Source: Bacillota bacterium
GTDB lineage: Bacteria; Bacillota; Clostridia; Lachnospirales; Lachnospiraceae
Direction: 5' to 3'
DNA: 33,588 nucleotides
Assembly: GCA_030526045.1 (NCBI GenBank)
Contig: JAUNDN010000030.1
Span: 1-33,588, forward strand
Under the pieces are notes generated by a model. It worked only from the letters and a program-made list of their open reading frames with translations. It searched no databases and was not told the DNA's origin. Numbering within the stretch: the stretch's first letter is position 1; every line of letters begins with the position of its first letter. A program made the translations under genes and the position numbers. This document shows positions 24,523 through 33,548 of the stretch, piece after piece.

Positions 24523-25386
24523 TTAATGATTTCTTAACTGATCTTCATCCTCAAGAAGGCTCTGATATACATCCCGCTTGCCAATCCCTCGGTCAACTGC
24601 CACCTTTTTCATTGCTTCCTTTCTGTTCAGTCCCTGTTCTGTATAAATCTGCATATGCTCCTGTATGGTAAGCCTCTCCCATTCTTCCTGCTTATCATGA
24701 AGCTGTTGCTGGCGGCTTATTCCTTCCAGTACCAGCACATATTCTCCTTTTGGTTCATTCTCACTATAATAGGCAAGTGCTCCTTCAAGCGTGGTGGGAA
24801 ATACTGTTTCAAATTTTTTTGTCAGTTCGCGACACAACGTAATTCTTCTGTTGCCCAGCGCCTCCTTAAGCTCCTCCAGTGTTTTAACCAAATGGTGGGG
24901 TGCCTCATACAGAATGATCGTCCGTGTTTCCCCCTTAAGTTCCTCCAGAATAAACTTCTTTTCCTTTTTATCTGCCGGAAGAAATCCTTCAAAGCAAAAT
25001 CTTCTGGTAGGCAGGCCGGATAAAGTCAATGCCGTAATTAAGGCGCAGCAACCCGGCAGGGAAGTTACATGAATTCCCGCTTCAAGGCATTTGGCAACCA
25101 GTACTTCACCCGGATCTGAAATTGCCGGAGTTCCTGCATCCGTGATAAGTGCAATGTTCTTTCCGCTCTGAAGCCACTTTACAATCTGCTCAGCTTTTTC
25201 TACCTTATTATATTCATGATAGCTGGTCATTGGGGTCTTAATCTGAAAGTGATTCAGCAGCTTTATACTGTTCCTTGTGTCCTCTGCCGCAATCATATCC
25301 ACCTCGCAAAGCGTATCCAGAACCCGCTCTGTCATGTCCTTCAAATTTCCGATTGGTGTTGCACATAAGAATAAAGTTCCTGCCAT
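24523..25386 (-). CDS. rsmI: 16S rRNA 2'-O-ribose C1402 methyltransferase RsmI
   Basis: A 287-residue tetrapyrrole-methylase-fold enzyme acting on C1402 of 16S rRNA. Conserved parts: LFLCATPIGNLKDMTERVL, AAEDTRNSIKLLNHF, ITDAGTPAISDPG, and the LCRELTKKFE segment. GAGG precedes the ATG by 6 bases. In Bacillus rsmI (yabC) follows yabB; here it follows the TrmN6-like yabB homologue with a 47-base gap, and the small yazA gene found between them in Bacillus is missing. Confidence 0.95.
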   Translation of the reverse strand: MAGTLFLCATPIGNLKDMTERVLDTLCEVDMIAAEDTRNSIKLLNHFQIKTPMTSYHEYNKVEKAEQIVKWLQSGKNIALITDAGTPAISDPGEVLVAKCLEAGIHVTSLPGCCALITALTLSGLPTRRFCFEGFLPADKKEKKFILEELKGETRTIILYEAPHHLVKTLEELKEALGNRRITLCRELTKKFETVFPTTLEGALAYYSENEPKGEYVLVLEGISRQQQLHDKQEEWERLTIQEHMQIYTEQGLNRKEAMKKVAVDRGIGKRDVYQSLLEDEDQLRNH

Positions 25387-25433
25387 TTTTCGCCTCGTAA
25401 GAAATAAATCCCTTCAACTTGTTTCATCTTGAA

Positions 25434-26165
25434 TCAGTACCCATATATGTCGTATATTTCATCGGTATACACACCCGGTTCCTTGTAGACAATCAAAGGC
25501 TTTTCCACGCTCAACCGTGGTCTGCCGCCACGATTTGCTTCAATAAGTACCATATTCGGTTCTTTATCTACAAAAGGATATACCATCTTCATTCTTTTAG
25601 GTTCCACCCCGTACGTTCTTAGCAATGTAATAATATCCACAAGGCGAAAGGGTCTGTGCACCATATAGAAATTCCCGCCCGGCTTAAGAAGCCTTGCTGC
25701 CTGCGAAATCACATCCTCCAGCGTACAAAGAAGCTCATGCCTTGCAATTGCCTTAGGTGCCTCCGGATTGGTCAGTCCGTGATGCTCTGTCATATACGGC
25801 GGATTACAGGTTACAACATCAAAAGAAGCAGCGCCAAACAGACTGACTGCTTCCTTGATATCACCTGTCACAATCTCGATTTTTCCTTCCAGATGGTTGA
25901 GGCTTACGCTTCTTGCGGCCATATCAGCACTTTCATGCTGTATCTCAAGACCGGTAAAATGGGCAGCCTGTGTCTTAGCTTCCATCAAGATAGGGATAAT
26001 TCCTGTGCCCGTCCCTAAGTCAAGAACCCGGTCTCCTTCCTTTGCTCTTGCAAAGCCGGAAAGCAGAACTGCATCCATTCCAAAGCAGAAGCGTTCCGGA
26101 TCCTGAATTATTTTGTAATGATTTCGCTGTAAATCGTCAATTCTTTCATTTTCTTTCAGAATCAC
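25434..26165 (-). CDS. tRNA1(Val) adenine-37 N6-methyltransferase-like (TrmN6/YabB)
   Basis: A 243-residue class I SAM methyltransferase. The sequence has YKIIQDPERFCFGMDAVLLSGF, motif I VLDLGTGTGIIPI, and the adenine-N6 signature NPPY in VVTCNPPYM. Escherichia TrmN6 (YfiC) modifies A37 of tRNA-Val; YabB is the Firmicute homologue by location and motif. The start is GTG at 26165 with GGAGG 10 bases upstream. Exact RNA target in Firmicutes is inferred. Confidence 0.85.
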   Translation of the reverse strand: MILKENERIDDLQRNHYKIIQDPERFCFGMDAVLLSGFARAKEGDRVLDLGTGTGIIPILMEAKTQAAHFTGLEIQHESADMAARSVSLNHLEGKIEIVTGDIKEAVSLFGAASFDVVTCNPPYMTEHHGLTNPEAPKAIARHELLCTLEDVISQAARLLKPGGNFYMVHRPFRLVDIITLLRTYGVEPKRMKMVYPFVDKEPNMVLIEANRGGRPRLSVEKPLIVYKEPGVYTDEIYDIYGY

Positions 26166-26191
26166 CTGGTTATTTCCTCCGGCACTGCCTG

Positions 26192-27100
26192 TTAGTTATC
26201 ATCCAGCTTGGATTTGCCTTCCTGCTTTTCCAGTTTCTCCAACGCCTTCAGTTCTTCATCCTGTACCTCTACCTTATTGTGCTTGTGCTTTCTCTTAAAG
26301 CGCAGTTGTTCTACACGATACTCCTGAATTTCCTTCTCGTCTCCAACCTCTACAATGACCTTTACCAGCTGTCTGAGCACATTAACGCTGTGTACTTCTC
26401 CCTTTAATCCATCTTCTGTTGTCACATGATCTCCCACATTCGGAAGTCTTCTGTTCAGCTCCTCATAGGTCTCTTCTTCATGCTTCAGACAACACATAAG
26501 TCTTCCGCACACACCTGAAATTTTAGTGGGATTAAGTGACAGGTTTTGTTCCTTTGCCATCTTAATTGATACAGGCACAAATTCCGACAAATGCCTGTGG
26601 CAGCACAGCTCCCTGCCACAGATTCCGATTCCCCCCAGGATCTTGGTTTCATCACGTACACCAATCTGCCTGAGTTCAATTCTTGTTTTAAATACTGCCG
26701 CAAGATCCTTAACCAATTCCCTGAAATCAATACGTCCGTCAGCAGTAAAATAGAATAGAACCTTATTATTATCAAAGGTATACTCAGCATCAATCAGCTT
26801 CATTTCCAAGCCATGCTTACGGATCTTTTCAAGGCAAATCTTAAAAGCTTCTTTTTCTTTTATCTTATTCGCCGCTTCCTGTTCGTCATCTCTTTCCGTA
26901 GCAATACGCAGAACAGGCTTTAAAGGCTGTATGACATTTTTATCTTCAACTTCTCTGGGATCACCTACTACGGTTCCGTACTCTATTCCTCTTGCGGTTT
27001 CTACAATGACGTGATCCCCTCTTTTTATTGCCAGCTTTCCTGGCGCAAAGAAATAAATCTTACCTGCCGTTCTGAAACGTACACCAATTACCTTTATCAT
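26192..27100 (-). CDS. ricT: PSP1-domain protein RicT (YaaT)
   Basis: A 302-residue cytoplasmic protein. The opening MIKVIGVRFRTAGKIYFF and the two cysteine clusters GICGRELCCHR and GVCGRLMCCLKHE are the family hallmarks; in Bacillus, RicT with RicA (YmcA) and RicF (YlbF) binds iron-sulfur clusters, stimulates RNase Y-dependent mRNA processing and affects sporulation and biofilms. A YlbF-type gene is in this window at 7901-8233. It follows holB with GAGGT 10 bases before the ATG. A lysine/glutamate-rich tail ends the protein. Confidence 0.93.
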   Translation of the reverse strand: MIKVIGVRFRTAGKIYFFAPGKLAIKRGDHVIVETARGIEYGTVVGDPREVEDKNVIQPLKPVLRIATERDDEQEAANKIKEKEAFKICLEKIRKHGLEMKLIDAEYTFDNNKVLFYFTADGRIDFRELVKDLAAVFKTRIELRQIGVRDETKILGGIGICGRELCCHRHLSEFVPVSIKMAKEQNLSLNPTKISGVCGRLMCCLKHEEETYEELNRRLPNVGDHVTTEDGLKGEVHSVNVLRQLVKVIVEVGDEKEIQEYRVEQLRFKRKHKHNKVEVQDEELKALEKLEKQEGKSKLDDN

Positions 27101-27117
27101 AAATCTATTAACCTCAC

Positions 27118-28110
27118 TTAATTCTCTTTAATAGTCAAAAGCAACAGCTCCATTGTCAAATCAAAGTTGACATTAGCCGTAAGCCTCTGCTTGGACTTTT
27201 CCAGAGCATCAATGATTTCTTCGATTCCTTCATAAGTGCTCTTGTCCGCTACCTTTCTAATATACTGTATTTCCTCTCTGAAAATCAAGTTATTTGCATC
27301 ATGTGTCGCTTTAAACATTAATACATCCCGATACCAAATGGAAAGAATGTCCAAATAATCGTTTACATCAAACTTATATTCATTAATTTTTTTAATAGCG
27401 GCTACAATTTCATTAATCTCCATCTCGCCGATGTATTTAAGAAGAGTAATGGCCTCATCCTTGACCTTGTCAAACTCCTCACTTTTAGCTAGCATCCTCG
27501 CCTTACCCACATTACCTCTGGCAAATGCAGTACAGATATCTGCTTTATAGCTGGGAACCTCCATACTCTCCATCAGGAATCTTTTAATCTGTTCATCCCT
27601 TACCGGCTTCATATTCAATACAACGCATCTGCTTAATATTGTGGGAAGCAATGAATTTGCATTTGTAGTCAGTATCAGTATGACTGCATATTCCGGCGGC
27701 TCCTCTAATGTCTTTAAAAGAGCATTCTGTGCCTGAACCGTCATCTTCTCCCCTTCATTCATAATATAAATTTTCCTGGGGCTGCTATAGGGCTTAATCG
27801 CAACATCTCCGTTTATCTGACTGCGAATATCATCGACACTGATGGTATTCGGCTTTTCATGCGTAATGAAAATAATATCAGGGTGATTTCCGCTAAGCGC
27901 TTGTCTGCACGAATGGCATTCCTGACAGGGTTCTATTCCCTGCCTGTTTTCACATTGCAGTGCCATTGCAAATGTTTTTGCAATAAACTCCTTTCCGGCG
28001 CTTCTTTCCCCGTTAATAATATAGGCATGCGACACTTTATTTGTTGTAAGTGCATTCTCAAGATGCTCTTTCAGTTGTTCCTGCCCCACAATATCAACAA
28101 ATCTGCTCAT
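27118..28110 (-). CDS. holB: DNA polymerase III subunit delta' (HolB)
   Basis: A 330-residue AAA+ clamp-loader subunit. The region IINGERSAGKEFI stands where the P-loop lies, and C-x-x-C-type zinc ligands follow (CENRQGIEPCQECHSC). The sensor-like segment LPTILSRCVVLN carries the SRC motif of clamp loaders. The start ATG at 28110 is preceded by AAAGGGG; a frame extension to 28125 lacks a site. It lies between yaaR and ricT as in Bacillus. Confidence 0.93.
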   Translation of the reverse strand: MSRFVDIVGQEQLKEHLENALTTNKVSHAYIINGERSAGKEFIAKTFAMALQCENRQGIEPCQECHSCRQALSGNHPDIIFITHEKPNTISVDDIRSQINGDVAIKPYSSPRKIYIMNEGEKMTVQAQNALLKTLEEPPEYAVILILTTNANSLLPTILSRCVVLNMKPVRDEQIKRFLMESMEVPSYKADICTAFARGNVGKARMLAKSEEFDKVKDEAITLLKYIGEMEINEIVAAIKKINEYKFDVNDYLDILSIWYRDVLMFKATHDANNLIFREEIQYIRKVADKSTYEGIEEIIDALEKSKQRLTANVNFDLTMELLLLTIKEN

Positions 28111-28185
28111 ATATACCCCTTTCATCCGCTATCGGTTTACATTGCCTCACATAATGACTTCCTGCAATAATAAACCTGTGTATTT

Positions 28186-28626
28186 CTAAGTCAAAATATC
28201 CAGCAGTAGCCCCCTGATTTCACCAATCTTAGACAAAATGGTAAGATGATCTTTCTCATCTTTCATAAGCTCCTTAGCCAGTTCGTCCAAATTCTCATCT
28301 ACCAACCGGATAATCCCGTACACCCTGTGTCTGCCCTTGCGATCCAGAAAATTTTCTCGACTGAAGGAATGAGAACGACTGACAATCTCATTCATGAATT
28401 CCTTAATCAGCCCCCGATACCTTTTCATGTCCTTAATGTCCCGCTTCTTGGCAAGCTTGTCTCCCTGCATCGTAATCTCTTCCATTAAAGTTCCCAATCT
28501 TGTCTGAAGTTCCTGTTCCTCAATATGACTGACCAGTGTGAATTTGAAACTTCCGTCTGTCTCTCTTACCGGTGCTGCTACCTCCGGTTGCGTAATTGGC
28601 GTAGCCTGATTTACTTTAATATCCAA
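28186..28626 (-). CDS. yaaR: YaaR family protein (DUF327)
   Basis: A 146-residue, helix-rich, charged protein. [28 protein letters not shown] is the conserved family block. No biochemical function is established; it sits immediately upstream of holB in many Firmicutes. The start is TTG at 28626, since GGGAGG stands 8 bases upstream; the in-frame GTG at 28635 is part of that SD. Confidence 0.88.
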   Translation of the reverse strand: MDIKVNQATPITQPEVAAPVRETDGSFKFTLVSHIEEQELQTRLGTLMEEITMQGDKLAKKRDIKDMKRYRGLIKEFMNEIVSRSHSFSRENFLDRKGRHRVYGIIRLVDENLDELAKELMKDEKDHLTILSKIGEIRGLLLDILT

Positions 28627-28646
28627 GCTGGTCACCTCCCTGTGAG

Positions 28647-29234
28647 TTACAGTTCTGCTAGAACATACTCCTTAATTTCCGAAATACATTTCTCAAGATC
28701 ATCATTTAAAAACCTTTTGCTGATACCGGCTTCTTTCATGTTTTGTTCTGAAAAATCCTCAGCATCTGCAAGATAACGTCTGCACATTTCTTCATAGCGG
28801 GGATTTTCCTGCCTGCGCTCCCGGTTAAGCGCCCTTTGAAGCCTTACGCCGTCATCTAATTCCAGAAGAATCGGCACAACCTTATCTTTCCCAAAATATT
28901 GCGCTGTTTTTACATATGATTCCAGCGTACCGATAATCAGATAATTATTTACCTTCAAATCAATTTCACCATCATCCACCGTGAAATAGCGCCAAAGACC
29001 ATGATATGTATGGTAAGCACGGGACTCTATCACCTTCCCTTGCTTAACCAGTGCTTCATATCCTGCATTATCCGTAAAATGATATTCTTTTCCTTCTTCC
29101 TCTCCCACACGTATCGGTCTGGTGGTATAGGGCACGATCCTCTTCAGCTCCACCCGTTTCCATTCCATGAGCTTTCTGTAAACGGTATCCTTTCCTGTGG
29201 AGCTTTTTCCCATTAAGTATAACATTTTTCCCAT
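28647..29234 (-). CDS. Guanylate kinase-like protein
   Basis: A 195-residue P-loop nucleotide kinase. The nucleotide-binding loop is GKSSTGKDT (residues 9-17), with Asp where most guanylate kinases have Ser or Thr after GK. The GMP-binding part [18 protein letters not shown] closely follows the guanylate kinase signature, and an IES acidic residue is kept. Length is close to Gmk (about 190-205). The SD GAGGT overlaps the stop of the pyruvate kinase gene. It occupies the place of tmk in the Bacillus yaaO-tmk-yaaQ-yaaR order. Whether GMP or another NMP is the substrate, and whether another gmk exists, cannot be told from here. Confidence 0.8.
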   Translation of the reverse strand: MGKMLYLMGKSSTGKDTVYRKLMEWKRVELKRIVPYTTRPIRVGEEEGKEYHFTDNAGYEALVKQGKVIESRAYHTYHGLWRYFTVDDGEIDLKVNNYLIIGTLESYVKTAQYFGKDKVVPILLELDDGVRLQRALNRERRQENPRYEEMCRRYLADAEDFSEQNMKEAGISKRFLNDDLEKCISEIKEYVLAEL

Positions 29235-29239
29235 ATAAA

Positions 29240-30652
29240 TTAAACCTCAATAACACGTAACATATTGGTTTTTCCTGAAACTCCCAGTGGTACTCCTGCA
29301 GTCAGAACAACCTTATCCCCTTTTTGAATATAGCCGGCTTCTTCCGCAGCCCTCACAGCTACATCAAACAAATCATCTGTCGTACTTTCCCTTGCAATCC
29401 AAATGGGTGTAACACCCCAGGATAAGTTGAGCTGTCTACAGATTCTCGGGCTAACACTGCAGGCAATAATGGGACAGTTGGGTTTATATCTGGAAATCAT
29501 TCCGGCAGTAAATCCGGAGATGGTTACCGTAATAATGGCAGCCGCCTTAAGATCCATTGCAGTCGTGCAAGTAGCGTGTGAAATTGCTGTTGTCACATCA
29601 AAATTATCAATGTGCTCTCTTTTCTTCATCCTGCTGTTATAGTCGATGTCCTGTTCTGATCTCTCCGCAATTTTGGCCATTGTCCTAACAGCTTCCACCG
29701 GATATGCTCCTGCTGCAGTTTCACCGGAAAGCATAATTGCCGTTGTTCCGTCATAGATTGCATTGGCAATGTCTGTTGTCTCCGCCCTGGTTGGTCTTGG
29801 ATTTTTTATCATGGATTCCAGCATTTGAGTCGCTGTGATTACATGCTTCCCCTGTGCCTCCGCCATTTTGATCATCTGCTTCTGTACTACCGGTATATCT
29901 TCCATCGGAATTTCTACACCCAGATCACCTCTTGCAACCATAATTCCATCCGATACCGTAAGAATATCCTCCAAATTGCGTATCCCTTGCATACTTTCAA
30001 TTTTAGCAATAATCTTCATATGGCTGCCATGCTGATCAAGTATTTTCCTGATTTCCAGAATATCTTCCCGACATCTTACAAAAGAAGCTGCTATGAAATC
30101 AAATCCCATATCACAGCCGAACATGATATCACTTCTGTCCACATCACTGATATATGGCATGGACAATTCCGCGCCGGGAACATTAACTCCCTTATGATTG
30201 GAAATGGGTCCTCCATTTATTACTGTACATATTATATCGGTTTCTTCTATTGCATCCACAACCATTTCAATCAAACCATCGTCAATTAAAATTGTTGTTC
30301 CCACAGAAATATCATTTACCAGGTTTTTGTAGGTTATCGTTACCTTTTCATTATTCCCGAGTACTTCCTCTGTCGTTAATATAAATTTCTGTCCGCTGAC
30401 AATCTCTGTTTTTCCGCCTTCAATATCCTTTAATCGTATTTCAGGCCCTTTTGTATCTAAGAGTGTTGCAACCGGAAGGCCCAACTCATTACTTACTTTA
30501 ATGACTCTGTCAAATTTTTTCTTATGTTCTTCGTGCGTCCCATGTGAAAAGTTAAAACGGGCTACATTCATTCCGGCAAGCATCAATTCCTTTAAGCGTT
30601 CTTCACTTTCACTGGCAGGTCCTATTGTACAAATTATTTTTGTTTTACGCAT
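29240..30652 (-). CDS. pyk: Pyruvate kinase
   Basis: A 470-residue glycolytic enzyme converting PEP and ADP to pyruvate and ATP. Motifs: KIICTIGPAS, NVARFNFSHG, the IAKIES active-site strand and VARGDLGVEIP. There is no C-terminal PEP-utiliser-like domain, unlike the Bacillus enzyme. AAGGAG precedes the ATG by 8 bases. It lies 15 bases after the decarboxylase gene and 5 bases before the guanylate-kinase-like gene, so it is co-transcribed in a nucleic-acid operon, which is unusual company for pyk. Confidence 0.95.
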   Translation of the reverse strand: MRKTKIICTIGPASESEERLKELMLAGMNVARFNFSHGTHEEHKKKFDRVIKVSNELGLPVATLLDTKGPEIRLKDIEGGKTEIVSGQKFILTTEEVLGNNEKVTITYKNLVNDISVGTTILIDDGLIEMVVDAIEETDIICTVINGGPISNHKGVNVPGAELSMPYISDVDRSDIMFGCDMGFDFIAASFVRCREDILEIRKILDQHGSHMKIIAKIESMQGIRNLEDILTVSDGIMVARGDLGVEIPMEDIPVVQKQMIKMAEAQGKHVITATQMLESMIKNPRPTRAETTDIANAIYDGTTAIMLSGETAAGAYPVEAVRTMAKIAERSEQDIDYNSRMKKREHIDNFDVTTAISHATCTTAMDLKAAAIITVTISGFTAGMISRYKPNCPIIACSVSPRICRQLNLSWGVTPIWIARESTTDDLFDVAVRAAEEAGYIQKGDKVVLTAGVPLGVSGKTNMLRVIEV

Positions 30653-30667
30653 GTCTGGTCTCCTTGA

Positions 30668-32095
30668 TTATTCTAATATGCTTATTACTTTTAGTTTCCC
30701 TTGATCAATACCCTGAACAACATATCCTCTTTCCTGATAACCTTGAATAATTTCCAGAACCCGCTCACTTATCACCTCTCCCGGCACCAGAATAGGAATT
30801 CCGGGGGGGTACAGGCTAACAAACTCAGCAGCTGTCCGGTCCACTGCCTCCTTCAAATCCACCTTTTCAAACTTTGATTGATAAGCTTCATATATTTCCA
30901 TCACTCTCTTTGGATGAATCTTTAGTCCCGGCAATGGCAATTGTTTTTCAGATGTTGCTGACAGGTTCTGATCTATCTCCTGTAATGCTGTAGCAAGCCG
31001 CTCCATTCCTTCTTTTGTGTCCATCATGGTTAAAATGGCAGTCACATAACTGCCGGAAGCCATTTCCATCTGTAAATGATAAGTCTTTCTTAAGATGTCT
31101 GACAATTCCTGTCCGGTAACAGAAGTATTTTTCACAGATATAATCAGTTTTCCCGGTTCTGTGTGCGGGCATACCCGAATGTGCTGAAAAGTCTCCGCCC
31201 TTTTTTCCAACTGTTTTCTTAAACCCAATAGCTCATCCAATCTCCGAAAGCCTTCTGTCGCAATCGTAAAAAGCGCCTCATCAATTCCGGCCATCAATAA
31301 ATAAGAAGGACTGCTACTTTGATATATGTGGAGATATCTCTTTAGCTTTTCCCTGTCGATCAGATTGCCGTTTCTGTGAAGTAATGCCGTTTGTGTTGGT
31401 GCCGGCAAGGTTTTATGAACACTGTGAATTACAATATCTGCCCCCTGACTTACTGCATTTTCAGGATAAGACGGATGAAATCCAAAATGCGCCCCATGAG
31501 CCTGATCCACAATAAGCGGCACCCCATATCCATGAACCATATCCGCAATGGCCTTGACATCGGAAACCACCCCATCATAGGTAGGTGAGGTAATCACCAC
31601 TCCGGCAATTGCTTCTGCCGCACTTTTCTCCTCATCCGTTTCCTGCAGGATTGCCTTAATTTCTTTTTCAACAGCTTCTACGCTCACCGGACCTGCAATA
31701 TCATATTCTTCATAGATCTCGGGATATACATCATATAGTTTCATATGATTTAAAAAAGCCGCATGATATACGGCTTTGTGACAGTTCCTTGCTATGATCA
31801 GCCTATTAGCTCCACCTGACAGAGCTGAAACAGCACTTAAAATTCCTGATGTACTTCCGTTTACAAGATAAAAGGATTCCTCAGAATGATAAAGCTCAGC
31901 TGCTCTTTCCTGTGCATCCTTAATAATAGACTCCGGCTCATGAAGATTATCAAATCCGTCTATTTCTGTAATATCCATACGGTAAAGCCCTGAAAGCAGA
32001 CCACATTGAAAATTTCTCTTGTGCCCCGGCATATGAAAAGGATACATATCACTGTCACTGTATTGTTTCAAATAATTGTACAGCGTTTTTTTCAT
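30668..32095 (-). CDS. Orn/Lys/Arg decarboxylase family protein (YaaO/SpeA-like)
   Basis: A 475-residue PLP enzyme. The fold-type I core has YPFHMPGHKRN at the start, VNGSTSGI, IVDQAHGAHFGFH, and the PLP lysine Lys228 in HSVHKTLPAPTQTALLH. This is the short biodegradative-like family without an N-terminal wing domain, as in Bacillus SpeA/YaaO. It probably makes agmatine or cadaverine for polyamine synthesis; substrate not resolved. ATGA overlaps the HD-domain stop, so the two genes are coupled. Its place upstream of the tmk-like slot matches yaaO. Confidence 0.9.
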   Translation of the reverse strand: MKKTLYNYLKQYSDSDMYPFHMPGHKRNFQCGLLSGLYRMDITEIDGFDNLHEPESIIKDAQERAAELYHSEESFYLVNGSTSGILSAVSALSGGANRLIIARNCHKAVYHAAFLNHMKLYDVYPEIYEEYDIAGPVSVEAVEKEIKAILQETDEEKSAAEAIAGVVITSPTYDGVVSDVKAIADMVHGYGVPLIVDQAHGAHFGFHPSYPENAVSQGADIVIHSVHKTLPAPTQTALLHRNGNLIDREKLKRYLHIYQSSSPSYLLMAGIDEALFTIATEGFRRLDELLGLRKQLEKRAETFQHIRVCPHTEPGKLIISVKNTSVTGQELSDILRKTYHLQMEMASGSYVTAILTMMDTKEGMERLATALQEIDQNLSATSEKQLPLPGLKIHPKRVMEIYEAYQSKFEKVDLKEAVDRTAAEFVSLYPPGIPILVPGEVISERVLEIIQGYQERGYVVQGIDQGKLKVISILE

Positions 32096-32634
32096 TGGAT
32101 TACCCTTACTTTTGCTTTTGATGTACCCCTATGCAGCTTGAGCGTCTCAAGCAGTGAACAGTATTTGTCCGCTGTTGTTACGATCCAGGCTTCCCTGCAA
32201 AGAGGCGGCACAACCGTCAGCGGCCACATATGCTTTTTGATAATGTCCTTTTCCCTCAAGGTCAATTCATATTCCCTGCTTGCATTTCTGAGTGCAATTC
32301 CCGGATGATAAAATCCGTGAAAGAACTGATAATTCTCTCTGTTCTTATCGTGCCAGTCATAGAGAAAATAATCATGTAATAATGCTCCCCTGATCAATTC
32401 TCTTTCGCTACAGGGAATCCTTAATAACTTACTGATTGCAATGCTTTTTCCTGCAACATCAATGCAATGCCTGTGTACCGGCATATTTCCGTGTTGAATA
32501 TAATTTCTCGTACTTCGAAAATTCTCTGATTCTAGGATATCTGAAGCATGCTCTCTCAGAAGCATGTAAATTTGCTTCTTCTTCTCATATCTTGCTTTCA
32601 TTTTTTCAAGACTTCTTGCACTTTTTTCTTTCAT
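32092..32634 (-). CDS. HD-domain protein
   Basis: A 180-residue cytoplasmic protein with a metal-dependent phosphohydrolase HD domain: HRHCIDVAGKS (His54/His56), the HD pair His87-Asp88 in GALLHDYFLYDWHD, and later His residues in FHGFYHPG and KKHMWPL. The charged N-terminus is rich in Lys and Glu. Substrate unknown; nucleotides are usual for this fold. The ATG at 32634 has AGAGG 7 bases upstream. Overlaps the decarboxylase start by 4 bases. Confidence 0.82.
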   Translation of the reverse strand: MKEKSARSLEKMKARYEKKKQIYMLLREHASDILESENFRSTRNYIQHGNMPVHRHCIDVAGKSIAISKLLRIPCSERELIRGALLHDYFLYDWHDKNRENYQFFHGFYHPGIALRNASREYELTLREKDIIKKHMWPLTVVPPLCREAWIVTTADKYCSLLETLKLHRGTSKAKVRVIQ

Positions 32635-32677
32635 ATTGCCGCCTCTCAATATGTATCGGCTAAATCAATCCTACAGC

Positions 32678-32706
32678 TATATATTTTATCATATATAACG
32701 AATCAA
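32678..32706 (-). promoter_or_regulatory. Probable promoter of the HD-speA-pyk operon
   Basis: On the minus strand TTGATT (32701-32706), 17 bases, then TATATA (32678-32683), ending 43 bases before the HD-domain ATG. The surrounding region is very AT-rich, so alternatives a few bases away cannot be excluded. Confidence 0.5.
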
Positions 32707-32749
32707 ATACACCAGATATCTTAAAAACAGATAAAAATTCACATAAAAT

Positions 32750-33124
32750 TTACATGTCGACACAAGAAACCATAATTACTGAAACCTCTGTCATTGTATC
32801 ACCGCTTACATTCCCGTCAAATACAATTCTAATACTTTGTCCCGGTTCTATGATCTCACCCGCTCCTTTATAAATAACAGTTTCAGGAGAAAGTTTAAAA
32901 TTTAAAGCAGTTCCATCCGGAGTTTCTAATAAAAGATTTCCCTTTTCAAGCTCGCAAAACGTTCCCTCCACTATGTAGTACCCTTCCTCAGTCGGTGCTG
33001 CTGTTTTCGCAACAGCTATGTCGTACTCGACGGTCTGTCTGTTATCTTTTGCCACATCTGCACATCCCATGACAAGACATGCTGTAAAAATACACAACAG
33101 AAATAACAATATCCATTTTTTCAT
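32750..33124 (-). CDS. Small lipoprotein, unknown function
   Basis: A 124-residue protein with a signal peptide and lipobox LVMGC (lipid-modified Cys about 21). The mature part is a single beta-rich domain with EGYYIVEGTFCELEKGNLLLETPDG and a regular alternation of hydrophobic strands, suggesting a small OB-like or DUF3221-like fold; I am not certain of the family. GGAGG lies 7 bases before the ATG. It stands alone between the HD operon and the tRNA cluster. Confidence 0.75.
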   Translation of the reverse strand: MKKWILLFLLCIFTACLVMGCADVAKDNRQTVEYDIAVAKTAAPTEEGYYIVEGTFCELEKGNLLLETPDGTALNFKLSPETVIYKGAGEIIEPGQSIRIVFDGNVSGDTMTEVSVIMVSCVDM

Positions 33125-33233
33125 AAATTTTCCTCCATATAATTACAAAACAGGTATTTTCTCTTGTTGAACAGATTAATCGAATGATATGTAAGAATTT
33201 TAATAGTAGACCAATTGTATATAAATATCTGAG

Positions 33234-33306
33234 TGAAGCACGGGGGATTCGAACCCCCGACAACCTGATTAAAAGTCAGGTGCTCTACCGACTGAGCTAG
33301 TGCTCC
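33234..33306 (-). tRNA. tRNA-Lys (UUU)
   Basis: A 73-base cloverleaf. Acceptor GGAGCAC pairs with GTGCTTC (one G-U), the D-arm is AGCTCAGTCGGTAGAGCA, the anticodon loop CTTTTAA has anticodon TTT, and the T-arm is GGGGGTTCGAATCCCCC. Discriminator A; no CCA is encoded (CTC follows). Confidence 0.95.
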
Positions 33307-33369
33307 GCTAATTATCATTATACCCAATTGTAATAATTCTATGATATAGTAATTTATTGCATAACAAAA

Positions 33370-33442
<73 letters not shown>

Positions 33443-33448
33443 ATTGAG

Positions 33449-33522
33449 TAGCGGGGACAGGATTTGAACCTATGACCTTCGGGTTATGAGCCCGACGAGC
33501 TTCCAGACTGCTCCACCCCGCG
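33449..33522 (-). tRNA. Initiator tRNA-fMet (CAU)
   Basis: A 74-base cloverleaf. The anticodon stem has the three consecutive G-C pairs (GGG-CTCATAA-CCC) that define bacterial initiators, with anticodon CAT. The acceptor CGCGGGG pairs with CCCCGC but base 1 (C) faces U at 72, an initiator-type non-pair; most initiators have A72. D-arm GGAGCAGTCTGGAAGCTC. Discriminator A; CCA is not encoded. Confidence 0.92.
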
Positions 33523-33548
33523 TTATGAAATTGTTGCCTTTCGGCTAA

